Of a stretch of 64,000 nt of DNA, positions 40,596-50,100 are shown piece after piece. Each line of letters begins with the position of its first letter. Position 1 is the first letter of the stretch. Location of the stretch: contig JAURYL010000036.1 of assembly GCA_030653935.1 (NCBI GenBank), positions 42,409-106,408 of the forward strand. The letters run 5' to 3'. The notes under the pieces are model-generated. The model was not told the DNA's origin and ran no database searches. It was given only the letters and a program-made list of their open reading frames with translations. The position numbers and the translations under genes were made by a program. This stretch comes from Pseudomonadota bacterium. Its GTDB lineage: Bacteria; Pseudomonadota; Gammaproteobacteria; Burkholderiales; Thiobacillaceae.

Positions 40596-41577
40596 GGTTG
40601 TAGCGTGCCCTGTTTTGCATTAAACGAAGCTGCTTTTCCTCCGCGCTTTCATGATCTGCCCAAGGGGATTGGGTCAGGCTGTTACCAGCGGCCAGCGGGT
40701 CGTATTTGGGACGCCCCATTGGACGGACGCGCAGTGTCCCTTCCATGGCGGAGGCAACACGCTCTCGCGCAATAGTGATATAGCGACCGACGATTTCTGC
40801 TCCAGCACCTCGTCGTCCGTGGCGTACAGCCGAGGCGATTGTGGTTCCCGTTCCAAGGAAAGGATCAAATACCCAATCTCCCGGATTGGTCATTGATAGC
40901 ACCAATCGGTCAGTCAACTCTGTTGGAAATTGGCAGGGATGTTCCGTTTTTTCAACGTGATTGCTTTTGACATTCGGAATGTCCCAAACGTCGCCTGGGT
41001 TCTTTCCTAGTGGATTGCAGGAGTATTCGCCTGCTTTGGGTCCCTTGAAATGTTTTTTTCCAGGATATTTTTGTGGGACGCGCACTGGGTCCAGATTAAA
41101 AACATAGTCCTTTCCCGGGCGGGTGAGCCACATAATGGTTTCATATCTCCCGGAAAAGCGTTTCGAACAATGTAGCCCATGCTCGAAATGCCAGACGATG
41201 CGGTTGCGCATGACCAATCCGCTTTCACGGAATATTGGATAAAGCACTGCGTCCAGCGGCACGATGGCGCCGTCATGGACATAATTCCCCACCTGCCAGC
41301 AAATGCTGCCCCGTTCCGAGAGGACTCTCGCGCATTCACGTATCACTTCGGCTTGCTGCGCCAGATAGGCATCCAGATTCAGCCGTCGTTCATATTCCTT
41401 GCCGATGTTATAGGGGGGGGATGTCACAACGAGTTGCATGCTCTTGTCGGGTATCTCCCCCAGCAATTGCAGGCAACTGCCGGTGAACACTACAGCCTCG
41501 GCATCCCTCGCGAAATGATCCGAGATCAATGGAGCCGTTCTGTCCGAAAACAGGCTATCGGGCTGTGTCATATCCAT
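40582..41577 (-). CDS. Type II DNA methyltransferase (beta class, TSPPY), partner of the BglII-like enzyme
   Basis: A 331-residue product from ATG 41577, 5 bp after the pyrB stop; upstream frame inside pyrB is rejected. Catalytic motif IV TSPPYNIGKEYE is N-terminal (about 52), and the SAM-binding motif I DPFLGTGTTIASA is C-terminal (about 243), the beta-class order. TSPPY suggests N4-cytosine methylation, with N6-adenine possible. It should protect the same site as the neighbouring endonuclease. The residues HCSKRFSGRYETIMWLT are typical of this family. It is expressed with the pyr operon unless it has its own promoter. Confidence 0.92.
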   Translation of the reverse strand: MDMTQPDSLFSDRTAPLISDHFARDAEAVVFTGSCLQLLGEIPDKSMQLVVTSPPYNIGKEYERRLNLDAYLAQQAEVIRECARVLSERGSICWQVGNYVHDGAIVPLDAVLYPIFRESGLVMRNRIVWHFEHGLHCSKRFSGRYETIMWLTRPGKDYVFNLDPVRVPQKYPGKKHFKGPKAGEYSCNPLGKNPGDVWDIPNVKSNHVEKTEHPCQFPTELTDRLVLSMTNPGDWVFDPFLGTGTTIASAVRHGRRGAGAEIVGRYITIARERVASAMEGTLRVRPMGRPKYDPLAAGNSLTQSPWADHESAEEKQLRLMQNRARYNHENR

Positions 41578-41582
41578 GATGT

Positions 41583-42533
41583 TCAATTCCCCGCCAATAT
41601 GCTCATGACCGCCATGCGCACGGCGATGCCGAAGGTGACTTGCGCGAGGATGACCGACTGCGGGCCGTCGGCGACTTCGGAGTCGATTTCCACGCCGCGA
41701 TTCATCGGGCCGGGGTGCATGACGATGGCGTCGGGCTTGGCGTGGCGCAGTTTCTCGGTGGTGAGGCCCCAATGTTTGTAGAACTCGCCGGCGGAGGGCA
41801 GGCGGGCGCCCTGCATGCGTTCGTTCTGCAGGCGCAGCATCATCACCACGTCGACATCTTTCAGGCCCTGTTCCATGTTGTGATGGACATGCACGCCGAG
41901 GTTGCTGACGTCGCGCGGCAGCAGGGTTTTCGGTGCGATCACGCGCACTTCCGGGCAGCCCAGGGTGGTGAGGCCATGGATCTGCGAGCGCGCCACCCGC
42001 GAATGCAGCACGTCGCCGACGATGGCCACGCGCAGGTTGTGGAAGTCGCCCTTGAAGTGGCGGATGGTGAACATGTCGAGCAGGCCCTGGGTGGGATGGG
42101 CACAGCGGCCGTCGCCGGCATTCACGACGCTGATATGCGGCGCCACATGGCGGGCGATCAGGTGGGCGGCGCCGGCGGCGGCGTGGCGCACCACGAACAT
42201 GTCGGCGTGCATGGCCGAGAGGTTGGCCACGGTATCGAGCAGGGTCTCGCCCTTGCTCTGCGAGGAGGCGTTGATGTTGAGGTTGACCACGTCCGCCGAT
42301 AGCCGCTTGGCGGCGATCTCGAAGGTGGTGCGGGTGCGCGTGGAGTTCTCGAAGAAGATGTTGAACACCGCCTTGCCGCGCAGCAGCGGCACCGACTTCA
42401 CCTCGCGCTCGCCCACCGCGACGAAAGATTCCGCGGTGTCGAGAATTTGCGTGAGGATGCGCGCGGGCAAGCCATCCAGGCTCAACAGGTGCTTGAGGTG
42501 ACCGTCCTCGGTCAGTTGTGGATTGTTTTTCAT
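41583..42533 (-). CDS. pyrB: Aspartate carbamoyltransferase catalytic subunit
   Basis: A 316-residue product from ATG 42533, overlapping the pyrR stop by 4 bp. Carbamoyl-phosphate site [18 protein letters not shown] near 63, aspartate/catalytic loop [11 protein letters not shown] near 146, and [13 protein letters not shown] near 270. It makes carbamoyl-aspartate. The family member here should depend on PyrX, whose gene is displaced by the restriction-modification pair. The N-terminal extension of about 20 residues is usual for this type. Confidence 0.97.
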   Translation of the reverse strand: MKNNPQLTEDGHLKHLLSLDGLPARILTQILDTAESFVAVGEREVKSVPLLRGKAVFNIFFENSTRTRTTFEIAAKRLSADVVNLNINASSQSKGETLLDTVANLSAMHADMFVVRHAAAGAAHLIARHVAPHISVVNAGDGRCAHPTQGLLDMFTIRHFKGDFHNLRVAIVGDVLHSRVARSQIHGLTTLGCPEVRVIAPKTLLPRDVSNLGVHVHHNMEQGLKDVDVVMMLRLQNERMQGARLPSAGEFYKHWGLTTEKLRHAKPDAIVMHPGPMNRGVEIDSEVADGPQSVILAQVTFGIAVRMAVMSILAGN

Positions 42534-43042
42534 GCGCGATCGTTGACCTTGAAGCCCAGCGCGCCATCGTCGGCGCGGGTAAGGGCGATATTCTCGTGTT
42601 CCGCCAGTTCCAGATTGGCGCCGACAAAATCCGCGCAAATCGGCATTTCCCGGCCACCCCGGTCCAGCAGCACCGCCAGTCGGATCGACGCCGGCCGGCC
42701 GTAATCGAACAGGATATTCATGGCCGCGCGGATGGTGCGGCCGGTATGCAATACATCGTCGATGAGCAGGATGCGGCGGTCTTCCATGTCGAACGGAATG
42801 TCCGAGGGCTTCACCTGCGGGTGCAGGCCGATGCGGGAGAAGTCGTCACGGTAGAAGGAGATGTCGAGCACGCCGCGCGGCAGGTTTTTTCCAATCTCGC
42901 GCCCGAGGCGCTCCGCCAGGGCGTCCATCACCCAGACGCCGCCGGTGTGGATGCCCACCAGCGCCAGATCGGGTCCCAACGTCGGCGCGATCTGATCCGC
43001 CAGGCGGGCGATGAGTTGTTCAGGAGAGGGCAGTTGATGCAT
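42530..43042 (-). CDS. pyrR: PyrR pyrimidine operon regulator / uracil phosphoribosyltransferase
   Basis: A 170-residue phosphoribosyltransferase from ATG 43042. PRPP motif [18 protein letters not shown] near 93-110; [12 protein letters not shown] near 30. In Bacillus PyrR binds mRNA; in proteobacteria it may regulate or mainly salvage uracil. It overlaps ruvX by 23 bp and pyrB by 4 bp, so the operon is tightly coupled. Confidence 0.95.
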   Translation of the reverse strand: MHQLPSPEQLIARLADQIAPTLGPDLALVGIHTGGVWVMDALAERLGREIGKNLPRGVLDISFYRDDFSRIGLHPQVKPSDIPFDMEDRRILLIDDVLHTGRTIRAAMNILFDYGRPASIRLAVLLDRGGREMPICADFVGANLELAEHENIALTRADDGALGFKVNDRA

Positions 43043-43460
43043 GGTCGAAATGGTCCTGCAAAATTTGTTGGGCCGCGACGCTGTCTTCCACCCGTTTGCG
43101 CGAGGCGGCCTTGACGCCGGCCTCGCGCAAACGGGCATCGGCTTCCACCGAGGTGAGGCGTTCATCGACCAGGGTGACGGGCAGCCTGAAGCGGCCATTG
43201 AGTTGATGGGCGAAGCGGCGCGCGCGCCGGGTCAGATCGTGCTCCTCGCCGTCAAGCGACAACGGCAGGCCGGCCACCAGCTGGCTCGGGCGCCACTCCT
43301 CGATGATCGCGGCGATGCGTGCGAAACGCGGGTCGTTGGCCTCGCCGCGAATGACTTCCAGCGGATGCGCCATCCGGGTCTCCCAATCGCCCACGGCGAC
43401 ACCGATCTTGGTGGTGCCGAAATCGAAGGCCAGCACGGTGCCGTGTCGATCCGTAATCAC
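43020..43460 (-). CDS. ruvX: Holliday junction resolvase-like protein RuvX (YqgF)
   Basis: A 146-residue RNase H-fold protein: LAFDFGTTKIGVAVGD with the catalytic Asp near 13, LVAGLPLSLDG near 63, and DERLTSVEAD near 98 with a further Asp/Glu. Required for processing the 5' end of pre-16S rRNA. The start is GTG 43460; AGGAATGACGACAA just before it belongs to an R5 repeat, so the repeat seems to provide the ribosome site. Confidence 0.94.
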   Translation of the reverse strand: MITDRHGTVLAFDFGTTKIGVAVGDWETRMAHPLEVIRGEANDPRFARIAAIIEEWRPSQLVAGLPLSLDGEEHDLTRRARRFAHQLNGRFRLPVTLVDERLTSVEADARLREAGVKAASRKRVEDSVAAQQILQDHFDHASTALS

Positions 43461-43464
43461 TTGT

Positions 43465-43552
43465 CGTCATTCCTGCGCATGCGGGAATCCAGTTCATTCG
43501 CCAAACCACAGTCGGACCGCGCGGCTGGATTCCCGTATGCGCGGGAATGACG
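43465..43552. repeat. R5 palindromic repeat pair between yqgE and ruvX
   Basis: CGTCATTCCTGCGCATGCGG at 43465 and CTGGATTCCCGTATGCGCGG ending in GAATGACG at 43552 are inverted copies. Same family as 28769 with a different stem centre. It nearly fills the gap between yqgE and the ruvX start. Confidence 0.85.
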
Positions 43553-43563
43553 GAGGAAATGGT

Positions 43564-44124
43564 TCATGCGTGCCCGGCTTCGTCCGAAAGCATGGACAGG
43601 TCGATGCCCAGCAACTGCATGGCCGCGTTCAGGCGCGCGGCGGCGGGGTAGCCGAAGATTACTTGCGGATCGGCGGGCACGGACAGCCAGGCGTTCTGCT
43701 TGATCTCGTCCTCCAGTTGCCCTGGCCCCCAGCCGGCATAACCCAGCGTCACCAGGATTTCCGTCGGGCCTTCGTTGCGGGCGGTAGCCTCCAGAATGTC
43801 CTTGGAGGTGGTCAGGCCAACGCGGTCATTCACCGACAGGGTGGAACCCCAGGCGCCCACCGGTCGATGCAGGACAAAGCCGCGTTCCACCTGGACCGGG
43901 CCACCGTAATAAACCGGCTCCTGGCGCAGGTGCTCGTTGATCAGGTCGAGGCCGATCTGGCTGAACAGGCTTTCCAGGTTGAGCTCGATGGGGCGATTCA
44001 CCACCACGCCAAGCGCGCCCTGTTCACCGTGATCGCAGATATAGGTCAGCGTGCCGGTGAAATTGGGGTCCGTCATCTTGGGCATTGCAATGAGGAAATG
44101 GTCGGTGAAGTTGGCGTTGTCCAT
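43564..44124 (-). CDS. yqgE: YqgE/AlgH family protein (UPF0301)
   Basis: A 186-residue protein with the UPF0301 pattern: [32 protein letters not shown] and [16 protein letters not shown], then [15 protein letters not shown]. Function unsettled. It heads the run yqgE-ruvX-pyrR-pyrB. The ATG is preceded by a run of seven C with no clear Shine-Dalgarno. Confidence 0.94.
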   Translation of the reverse strand: MDNANFTDHFLIAMPKMTDPNFTGTLTYICDHGEQGALGVVVNRPIELNLESLFSQIGLDLINEHLRQEPVYYGGPVQVERGFVLHRPVGAWGSTLSVNDRVGLTTSKDILEATARNEGPTEILVTLGYAGWGPGQLEDEIKQNAWLSVPADPQVIFGYPAAARLNAAMQLLGIDLSMLSDEAGHA

Positions 44125-44253
44125 GGGGGGGTCCGGGTTGAGCGGCGATTGTAACCCTGCCCGACGATGCTCAGAATCGGCCGCTGGATTCCAGCCTCAT
44201 CGTCGCACGCGACTGTGCCGAAAACGACATCCTGGCGTCCCACGAACGGGCGT

Positions 44254-44287
44254 TAAAAAGCCGCCTCCAAATGCGACGGAGGCGGCT
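44254..44287 (-). terminator. Rho-independent terminator after fccB
   Basis: On the minus strand, AGCCGCCTCC and GGAGGCGGCT pair as a 10-bp stem with a 9-base loop, followed by TTTTAACG. It lies about 44 bases after the fccB stop. Confidence 0.85.
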
Positions 44288-44330
44288 GCTTCGGGCGTGG
44301 TGATGCTTCGCCGTCAGTGTCCTGGCCAGA

Positions 44331-45596
44331 TCAGCCCAGGGTGTCGGCCCAGATGTGCTCGAACCAGGCCTTGTTGTACTCGAAGTTGATTTCGTCACCT
44401 TCCGGGGAGGCGCCGCCGCCGGGTTGCCGAACATAGGTGCCCTTTTCCGGGTCGTGGCGCATCACCACCGCGATCGGGCCCGCTGTGTGGTCGGACGTGG
44501 CGGAATAGCTGGTGCTGCCGATCACCGGGTAGGGGTCCGGCTCGCGGCCGTTGAAGAGTTCAACCAGCGCGGCGGCGCAGATTTTGGCCTGGTTGTTGGA
44601 GACATGCGCCGACTTGGGCATGTTGGTGGCCACCGAGTCGCCCAGCACATGCACGAACGGCACCGTGGGCGATTCAAAGGTGGCCCCGTTCACCGGGCAC
44701 CAGACGCCGGCGGAATCGGCGCGCACACCAGCCTGGGCACAAATGTCGCCCGCGCGCTGCTTGGGCACGATGTTGATGACATCGGCCTTGACGTCCTCGA
44801 ACTCGCTGGTGACCACCATGGTCTTGTGGTCGACCTTGACCACCTGGTTGTTCGGTCGGTGCTCGATCATGCCGGGGTAGAACTGCTTCCAGGCGGCCTT
44901 GAACATCGGGCCTTTGGAAACCACGTCGATGTGTCCGTCGAGCATGATGATCTTGGACCTGGGCTTGTGTTGCTTGAAGTAATGGGCGACCAGGCTGGCG
45001 CGTTCGTAGGGGCCGGATACGCAGCGCCCCGGCGGCGGCGGGCTGGCGATGACGAACACGCCGCCATCGGGCATCGCCTCCAGTTGTTTGCGCAAGGCGA
45101 GCGTCTGCGGGCCGGCCTTCCAGGCGTGCAGCACTTTGCCGGCGGCTTCGCCTTCCGCGTAGCCCTCGACCAGATCGGTCATGAATTCGATGCCGGGCGC
45201 CAGGACCAGGCGGTCGTATGCAATCTTTTTGCCCCTCCGAGTGGTGACCACGCGCCAGTCGGCGTCGACGCCGATGGCCGTGTCCTTCACCATCTTGATG
45301 CCGTAACCGGGCAGGTGCTCGTAGCTTTTGGTGAGGTCATCCATGTTGCGCAGGCCGCCGATGACCCAGTTCGACATCGGGCAGGAATAGAACTTGTCGT
45401 TCGGCTCGATCAGGGTTACCTGGATATTGGGGTCCCACAGGCGCAGGTATTTGGCGCAGGTGGCGCCACCGAAACCGGCGCCGACCACCACCACATGGGG
45501 CTTGCTCCTGGTCGCGGAGAATGCGGGCTTGGCGAGCAGCGAGGCGGCGAGGCCGGCGCCGGCGATTTTCAGAAAATCACGTCGATGCAGTGTCAT
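44331..45596 (-). CDS. fccB: FccB-like flavoprotein (sulfide dehydrogenase, FAD subunit), one redox Cys missing
   Basis: The 421-residue protein has a Tat signal (HRRDFLKIAG), a Rossmann FAD site VVVVGAGFGGATCAKYL near 35-51 and a C-terminal FCSD-type domain. The family's first redox Cys is Cys192 in PPPPGRCVSGPYERAS. The second, normally in an NTCYS motif, is replaced: the aligned segment is VIGSTSYSATS, with Ser363 for Cys. Flavocytochrome c sulfide dehydrogenases need the disulfide for sulfide oxidation, so activity or substrate may differ. It lies 16 bp after the cytochrome gene and is followed by a terminator. Confidence 0.87.
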   Translation of the reverse strand: MTLHRRDFLKIAGAGLAASLLAKPAFSATRSKPHVVVVGAGFGGATCAKYLRLWDPNIQVTLIEPNDKFYSCPMSNWVIGGLRNMDDLTKSYEHLPGYGIKMVKDTAIGVDADWRVVTTRRGKKIAYDRLVLAPGIEFMTDLVEGYAEGEAAGKVLHAWKAGPQTLALRKQLEAMPDGGVFVIASPPPPGRCVSGPYERASLVAHYFKQHKPRSKIIMLDGHIDVVSKGPMFKAAWKQFYPGMIEHRPNNQVVKVDHKTMVVTSEFEDVKADVINIVPKQRAGDICAQAGVRADSAGVWCPVNGATFESPTVPFVHVLGDSVATNMPKSAHVSNNQAKICAAALVELFNGREPDPYPVIGSTSYSATSDHTAGPIAVVMRHDPEKGTYVRQPGGGASPEGDEINFEYNKAWFEHIWADTLG

Positions 45597-45612
45597 TTGT
45601 CGTTTCCTCCGG

Positions 45613-45969
45613 TTATTTGATGGCGGCGAAAAACGCGGCGATTGCCTCGTATTCGCTATCCGTGTAGCCGAGGGCGTATTTCTGCATCACCGTGGATTCC
45701 CGCTTGCCATCACGGAATTCCCGCATCGCGGTGACCAGATAATCCTTGTCCTGCCCGGCCAGACCGGGAATGGCGGCCACGCTCTTGCCGTTGGGGCCGT
45801 GGCAGATGAAACAGGTTGCACTGATGGTTTTTGTGTGCGCCGCACACACGCTCGCCGGCTTTTCCTTACCCGATATCAGACAAGTCGGGGCGGGTCCAGC
45901 CGCCCCGGCCACGCCTGTCGCCAGCCACAGAATGGCCGCGACCACAGCCTCGCGCCGTTTCATATTCAT
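45613..45969 (-). CDS. fccA: Monohaem c-type cytochrome, probable FccA-like partner
   Basis: A 118-residue product from ATG 45969 (GGAGAAG upstream; ATG 45981 also in frame). The signal peptide ends TGVAGAA. One haem motif CFICH lies near 57, with a C-terminal class I cytochrome pattern and a likely Met ligand in STVMQKYALGYTD. Two extra Cys (APTCLISG, ASVCAAH) precede the haem. It would accept electrons from the FccB-like flavoprotein in the periplasm. Confidence 0.87.
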   Translation of the reverse strand: MNMKRREAVVAAILWLATGVAGAAGPAPTCLISGKEKPASVCAAHTKTISATCFICHGPNGKSVAAIPGLAGQDKDYLVTAMREFRDGKRESTVMQKYALGYTDSEYEAIAAFFAAIK

Positions 45970-46209
45970 AGTCTTCTCCATGCCGATACATTGTGGAACG
46001 AACCGAATTCGCTACTCGTGCCCCGCATATCAGGGCGCCGTGGCGTGGCTGTTTTCTCCACTTATCCACAAGCGGCGCGCAGGGTAAGGGGTCGCGCCGA
46101 TTTGCAGGTATCGCAGGGTGATTTTGTTGATTCAACTCAAATTCGGCCCCTCCTGGCCGGGGTCCTTGCACGCTTTCATGGTGGTGATCCGCGCCAGCTT
46201 GAGCGCGTC

Positions 46210-46861
46210 TTAGACCCGGATCTCTCCCGCGTTTACCTGGATCAAACCCTGCTTGTCGAGAAAGCTCAGCACCCGTGACAAGGTCTCTTGAGTCAGGCCC
46301 AGCTTCGCCGCGACATCCTGCTTGCGGGCGGGCAGGCGAAAAGTGAAATGGATGTCATCCGGCGTCGGCCGGTGCAACAACAGATAACTGGCGACCCGCA
46401 GCACACTTGAGCGCTGGGCGCAGATTTCGGTGTCGCGCAGGGTGTCCAGCAAGTGCCGCGACACCCTTTCCAGGGTCTGCCGAGTCAGCGCGACATCCCC
46501 GCTCAACTCGCGCCGGAACACCCGCGAGTCGATGGCCAGGAGGTGGCTGTCCTTGCCGGCGACGGCATGGAAGGGGCAGGCCTCGTCGAGAATCAGGCAG
46601 GCTTTCGCCCGGCCCCACCAGGGAAAGCACCCGCTCCATGTTGTTCGGGAGCGGGATATAGAGGCGGACCAGGCCACTCACCACCACATAGAGTGACTCC
46701 AGGCGCTCGTTTTTGCGCGCCACCTCGCCATGCTTGGGGAACGGGATGATCTTGGCGCCCGCCGCCAGTCCTTCCAGGCTCGTGTCCGACCAGCCCTGGA
46801 AGTAGGCGATGCGGCGCAAGGTGTCCTGAATCCGCGCGGGGGCGAGGGGGAGGCTATTCAT
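46210..46861 (-). pseudogene. Crp/Fnr-family transcriptional regulator, frameshifted
   Basis: Two frames make one protein. From ATG 46861 the first encodes MNSLPLAPARIQDTLRR..., a cyclic-nucleotide-binding-like domain as far as ERVLSLVGPGES; the second continues from about 46610 with CLILDEACPFHAVAGKDSHL through a dimerisation helix to a Crp-type HTH (RKQDVAAKLGLTQETLSRVL). Joined, they give about 217 residues, normal for the family. The break is near 46595-46615, with a small deletion at the FGEA position. No N-terminal Fe-S cysteines. It is adjacent to, and in the same orientation as, the fcc pair. It is either a true frameshift or a sequencing error. Confidence 0.8.
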
Positions 46862-47146
46862 GGGTTTGCTTCCGGCACGCGGGTGATCCGGAATGTCCGC
46901 TGAACGGCCCCGGCGTGGCCGATAGCGTGGCACGTGAAAACTGCCACGTCATTTGCATTTCTAAGTCTCCTCGATGGATACCCGCGCCCGCTTTGAGGCG
47001 CCCTTCCGCGCCCACCCGACCCAGGGCCGTGTAAGCGCGCAGTGTATCGAATATAAGAAGATTAGAGAATGCTAATTAATGGTTTCGGCCATCCAACAGG
47101 CGCCCCGCCCCTCCCAGGGGTAATCACGCGCCTCACCCATGGGGCG
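46862..47146. other. Intergenic stretch with an AT-rich core
   Basis: The 285 bases between the broken regulator and the RND gene contain an AT-rich patch near 47047-47085 (ATATAAGAAGATTAGAGAAT), unusual for this GC-rich window and probably the regulator's promoter region. No gene or repeat seen. Confidence 0.5.
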
Positions 47147-50100
47147 TTATCCCGCTTCGCTCCGTAGCCGCCTGCGCATCAGCCCGGCGTGCAGCAGCGG
47201 GGTGACGAACAGGGTGAGCGGCGTGGCGACGGCGAGGCCCCAGACGATGGCGGCGGCGAGCGGGCCCCAGAGCAGCGAGTCGCCGCCCCAGCCGAAGGCC
47301 AGCGAAATCAGGCCGCCGATGACGGTGAGGGTGGTGATGATGATCGGCACCAGGCGGCGGCGGGCGGCGTGGAAGGCGGCGGCGAGCGGGTTCATGCCCA
47401 GGGCCAGGCGGTCTTCTCCGGCGGATACCAGAACAATGGAGGCATTCACGGCGACGCCGGACAGCGCCACGCAACCGTAGAGGGTGTAGAGCGTGATCGA
47501 CTGCCCGCTCACCAGCAGGCCGATGGCGACGCCGGCCCAGGCCATCGGCGCGGTGGCGAGTATCACCAGGGGCAGGGCGAGGCGGCCGAATTGCCCGGCC
47601 AGCCAGGCGTACATCAGGATGAAGCCGAGCAGCAGATAGAGCAGCAGGTCGTTCAGGCTGGCTTTCACATCCTCCATTTCGCCGCCCTGGGCGAGGCTGA
47701 CGCCGGGATGCTTGGCCAGCAGCTTCGCCCAGACGGCATCGACTGAAGAAACCGCCTGGCTGGCGGTGACGCGATCCTGGTCGAAGCTGGCGTGAAGGCT
47801 GACGGTGCGTTTGCCGTTCACCCTTCTGAGTTCACCCGGCGTGCTTTCGAATTGCATGCCGAACAGCTCGCCGGGGTTGATCGCGCGACCGTCCGGCAGG
47901 CGCCAGGGTTCGGAAAGAAGGCGGCGCACCCCGGCTTCGTCCAGGGGCTGGCCGCGCACCACCACGTTGAGGGTTTCCTCACCTTCCATCACCTTGCCCA
48001 CCGGCACGCCTTCGAAGTGCAGGCGGATCAGGGCGGCGAGCTTGAATGGGTCGAGCCCGGCGCGAGCGGCGGCGGCCGCGTCCACTTTGAGAACGATGCG
48101 CGGCTGGCTGAAGCTGGCGTCGTTGCGCACATCGGTGAAGCCCGGCGTTTTCGCCAGTTCACGCTCCAGGTCCTGAGCGGCGCTGCCCAACTCGGCCAGA
48201 GGCGCGCCGGACAGGCGCAGGGTGAGGCTGGAGAGCATGGGCAGGTCGGCGGAAAGCACCTGCACCGAAATGTTTTCCGCGCCCGGCGCCTTGAGCAGAG
48301 GACGCAGCGCGGCGACGAACTCGGCGACAGGACGGGCACCGGCTGATTCCGGCGCCAGGCTCAGGGTGACCTGGCCGAGATGCTCGCCCAGCACCATTTC
48401 GCTGGGCGTGAACTGCAGCCCGGCCATCGCCAGCGAGGCCTTCATTTCGCCCGGCCGCGCCACGCCACGCGCGGCCTGCTCCAGGGCGCGGGTGGCTTGC
48501 AGGGTGGCTGCCATGCCGGTGGCCGGCGGCATTTGCAGGTTGAGGTTGAATACCCGCAGCGGGTCGGAGGCGAACCAGCGTGGCTTCACCCATTCCAGGC
48601 CGATGCTCAGGCCGGCCACCAGGAACACCGCGCCGAACAGGGCGAAAAAGGGCAGCGGTTGGCGGAAGGCGGCGGCCAGCGCGCGGCCATAGAAATGGCG
48701 CAGGCGTCCGGCCAGACGTTCGCGCCAGCAACAGACTTTGCTGCCCGTGGCGTCGTGCCGTACCGTGCCACCCCAGGCCACGACATGGCGCGGCAGTAAC
48801 CAGAGCGAGGCGATCAGGCTCATGCCCAGGGTGACGATGACGGTGAGCGGGGTGACGAACATGAAGCGCCCGAGCAGGCCGGGCAGCAGCAACAGGGGGG
48901 CGAACGCCAGGCAGGTGGCGAACACCGAAGCGGTGACCGGCCGCGCGACTTCCTTGAGCGCGCCGGCCACCGCTTCGAGGCGGCTTATCCCGGCGGCCAG
49001 GCGCAGGCGGATGGCGTCGGCCACCACTACGGCGTCATCCAGGGGAATGCCGAGAACGATGGCTACCCCCAGCAACACCGAGACGTTGAGGGTCTGCCCG
49101 AGCAGGTGCAACGCCAGAAACATGCCGGCCAGGGCGAACGGCACCCCAAGGCTGGTGAGCAAAGCCAGGCGTCCACCGAGGAAGAACCAGGTGACGGCCA
49201 GCACCACGGCAAGGCCGAACAGGGCGTTGGCTTCCATCACACCGATGGCTTCGCGGGTGGTGTCGCTCTGGTCGTCCAGCAACGTGTACACGGGCGCGCC
49301 GAATGCCTGGTTCTTGTACGTCACCAGTCCGCGCACGGCGCGGGTCAGGTCCAGGGTGTTGACGTTCTCCGCCTTGATCACGGAGAGCAGCACGGCGGGT
49401 TTTCCATCCAGACGCACCAGTTCGCGCGCCGCGCCGACGCCCTGGTGCACCTTGGCCAGCTCGGCCAGTGGCACCGATTTGCCGGCGGCGTTGATGATGG
49501 GAAGTTCAGCCAGGAAATCGGGATTGGCCGACAGCCCTTCGACGCGAATGGCGTAGCGCCGCCCGGAAATGTCGGCCATGCCGGCCGGGTAGGTGTGCGC
49601 CTGGTCGGCCACTGCGTGGGCCAGGTTTTCCGGGGAAACCTGGTGCTGGCGCAAGGCGTCCGGATCGAAGTTGACCGCCAGTTCGCGCTCGCGCAGGCCA
49701 TAGGCCCAGACGCGGGCGACGCCGGGCAGACGCTCCAGTTCGTCGCGCGCAACCTCGGCCAGGCGGCACACGCTGCCATCACCGACCGCGCCACTCACCG
49801 CCACCATGGCGGTGGGAAAGAAGTTGGAAGAGGTGAGTTCCAGTATCTGCGGCGGTCGCGCCTCGCGCGGGAAGCCGGCGGCGGCCTGACGGATTTCGCG
49901 CTCGAGCGCGGCGAGACGCCGCTCGAAGCGGCCGTGGGGAATATCGGTGAAACGCACCAGCAGGGTCGCCACGTTGTCGCGCGAGGTGGCCGTCACCAGA
50001 CGCACATCCGCCACCCGGCGCGCGGCGGCTTCCAGCGGTAGGGTGATTTCCCGTTCCACATCCTGCGCCGCCGCGCCCGGCCAGATCACCGCCACCGCCA

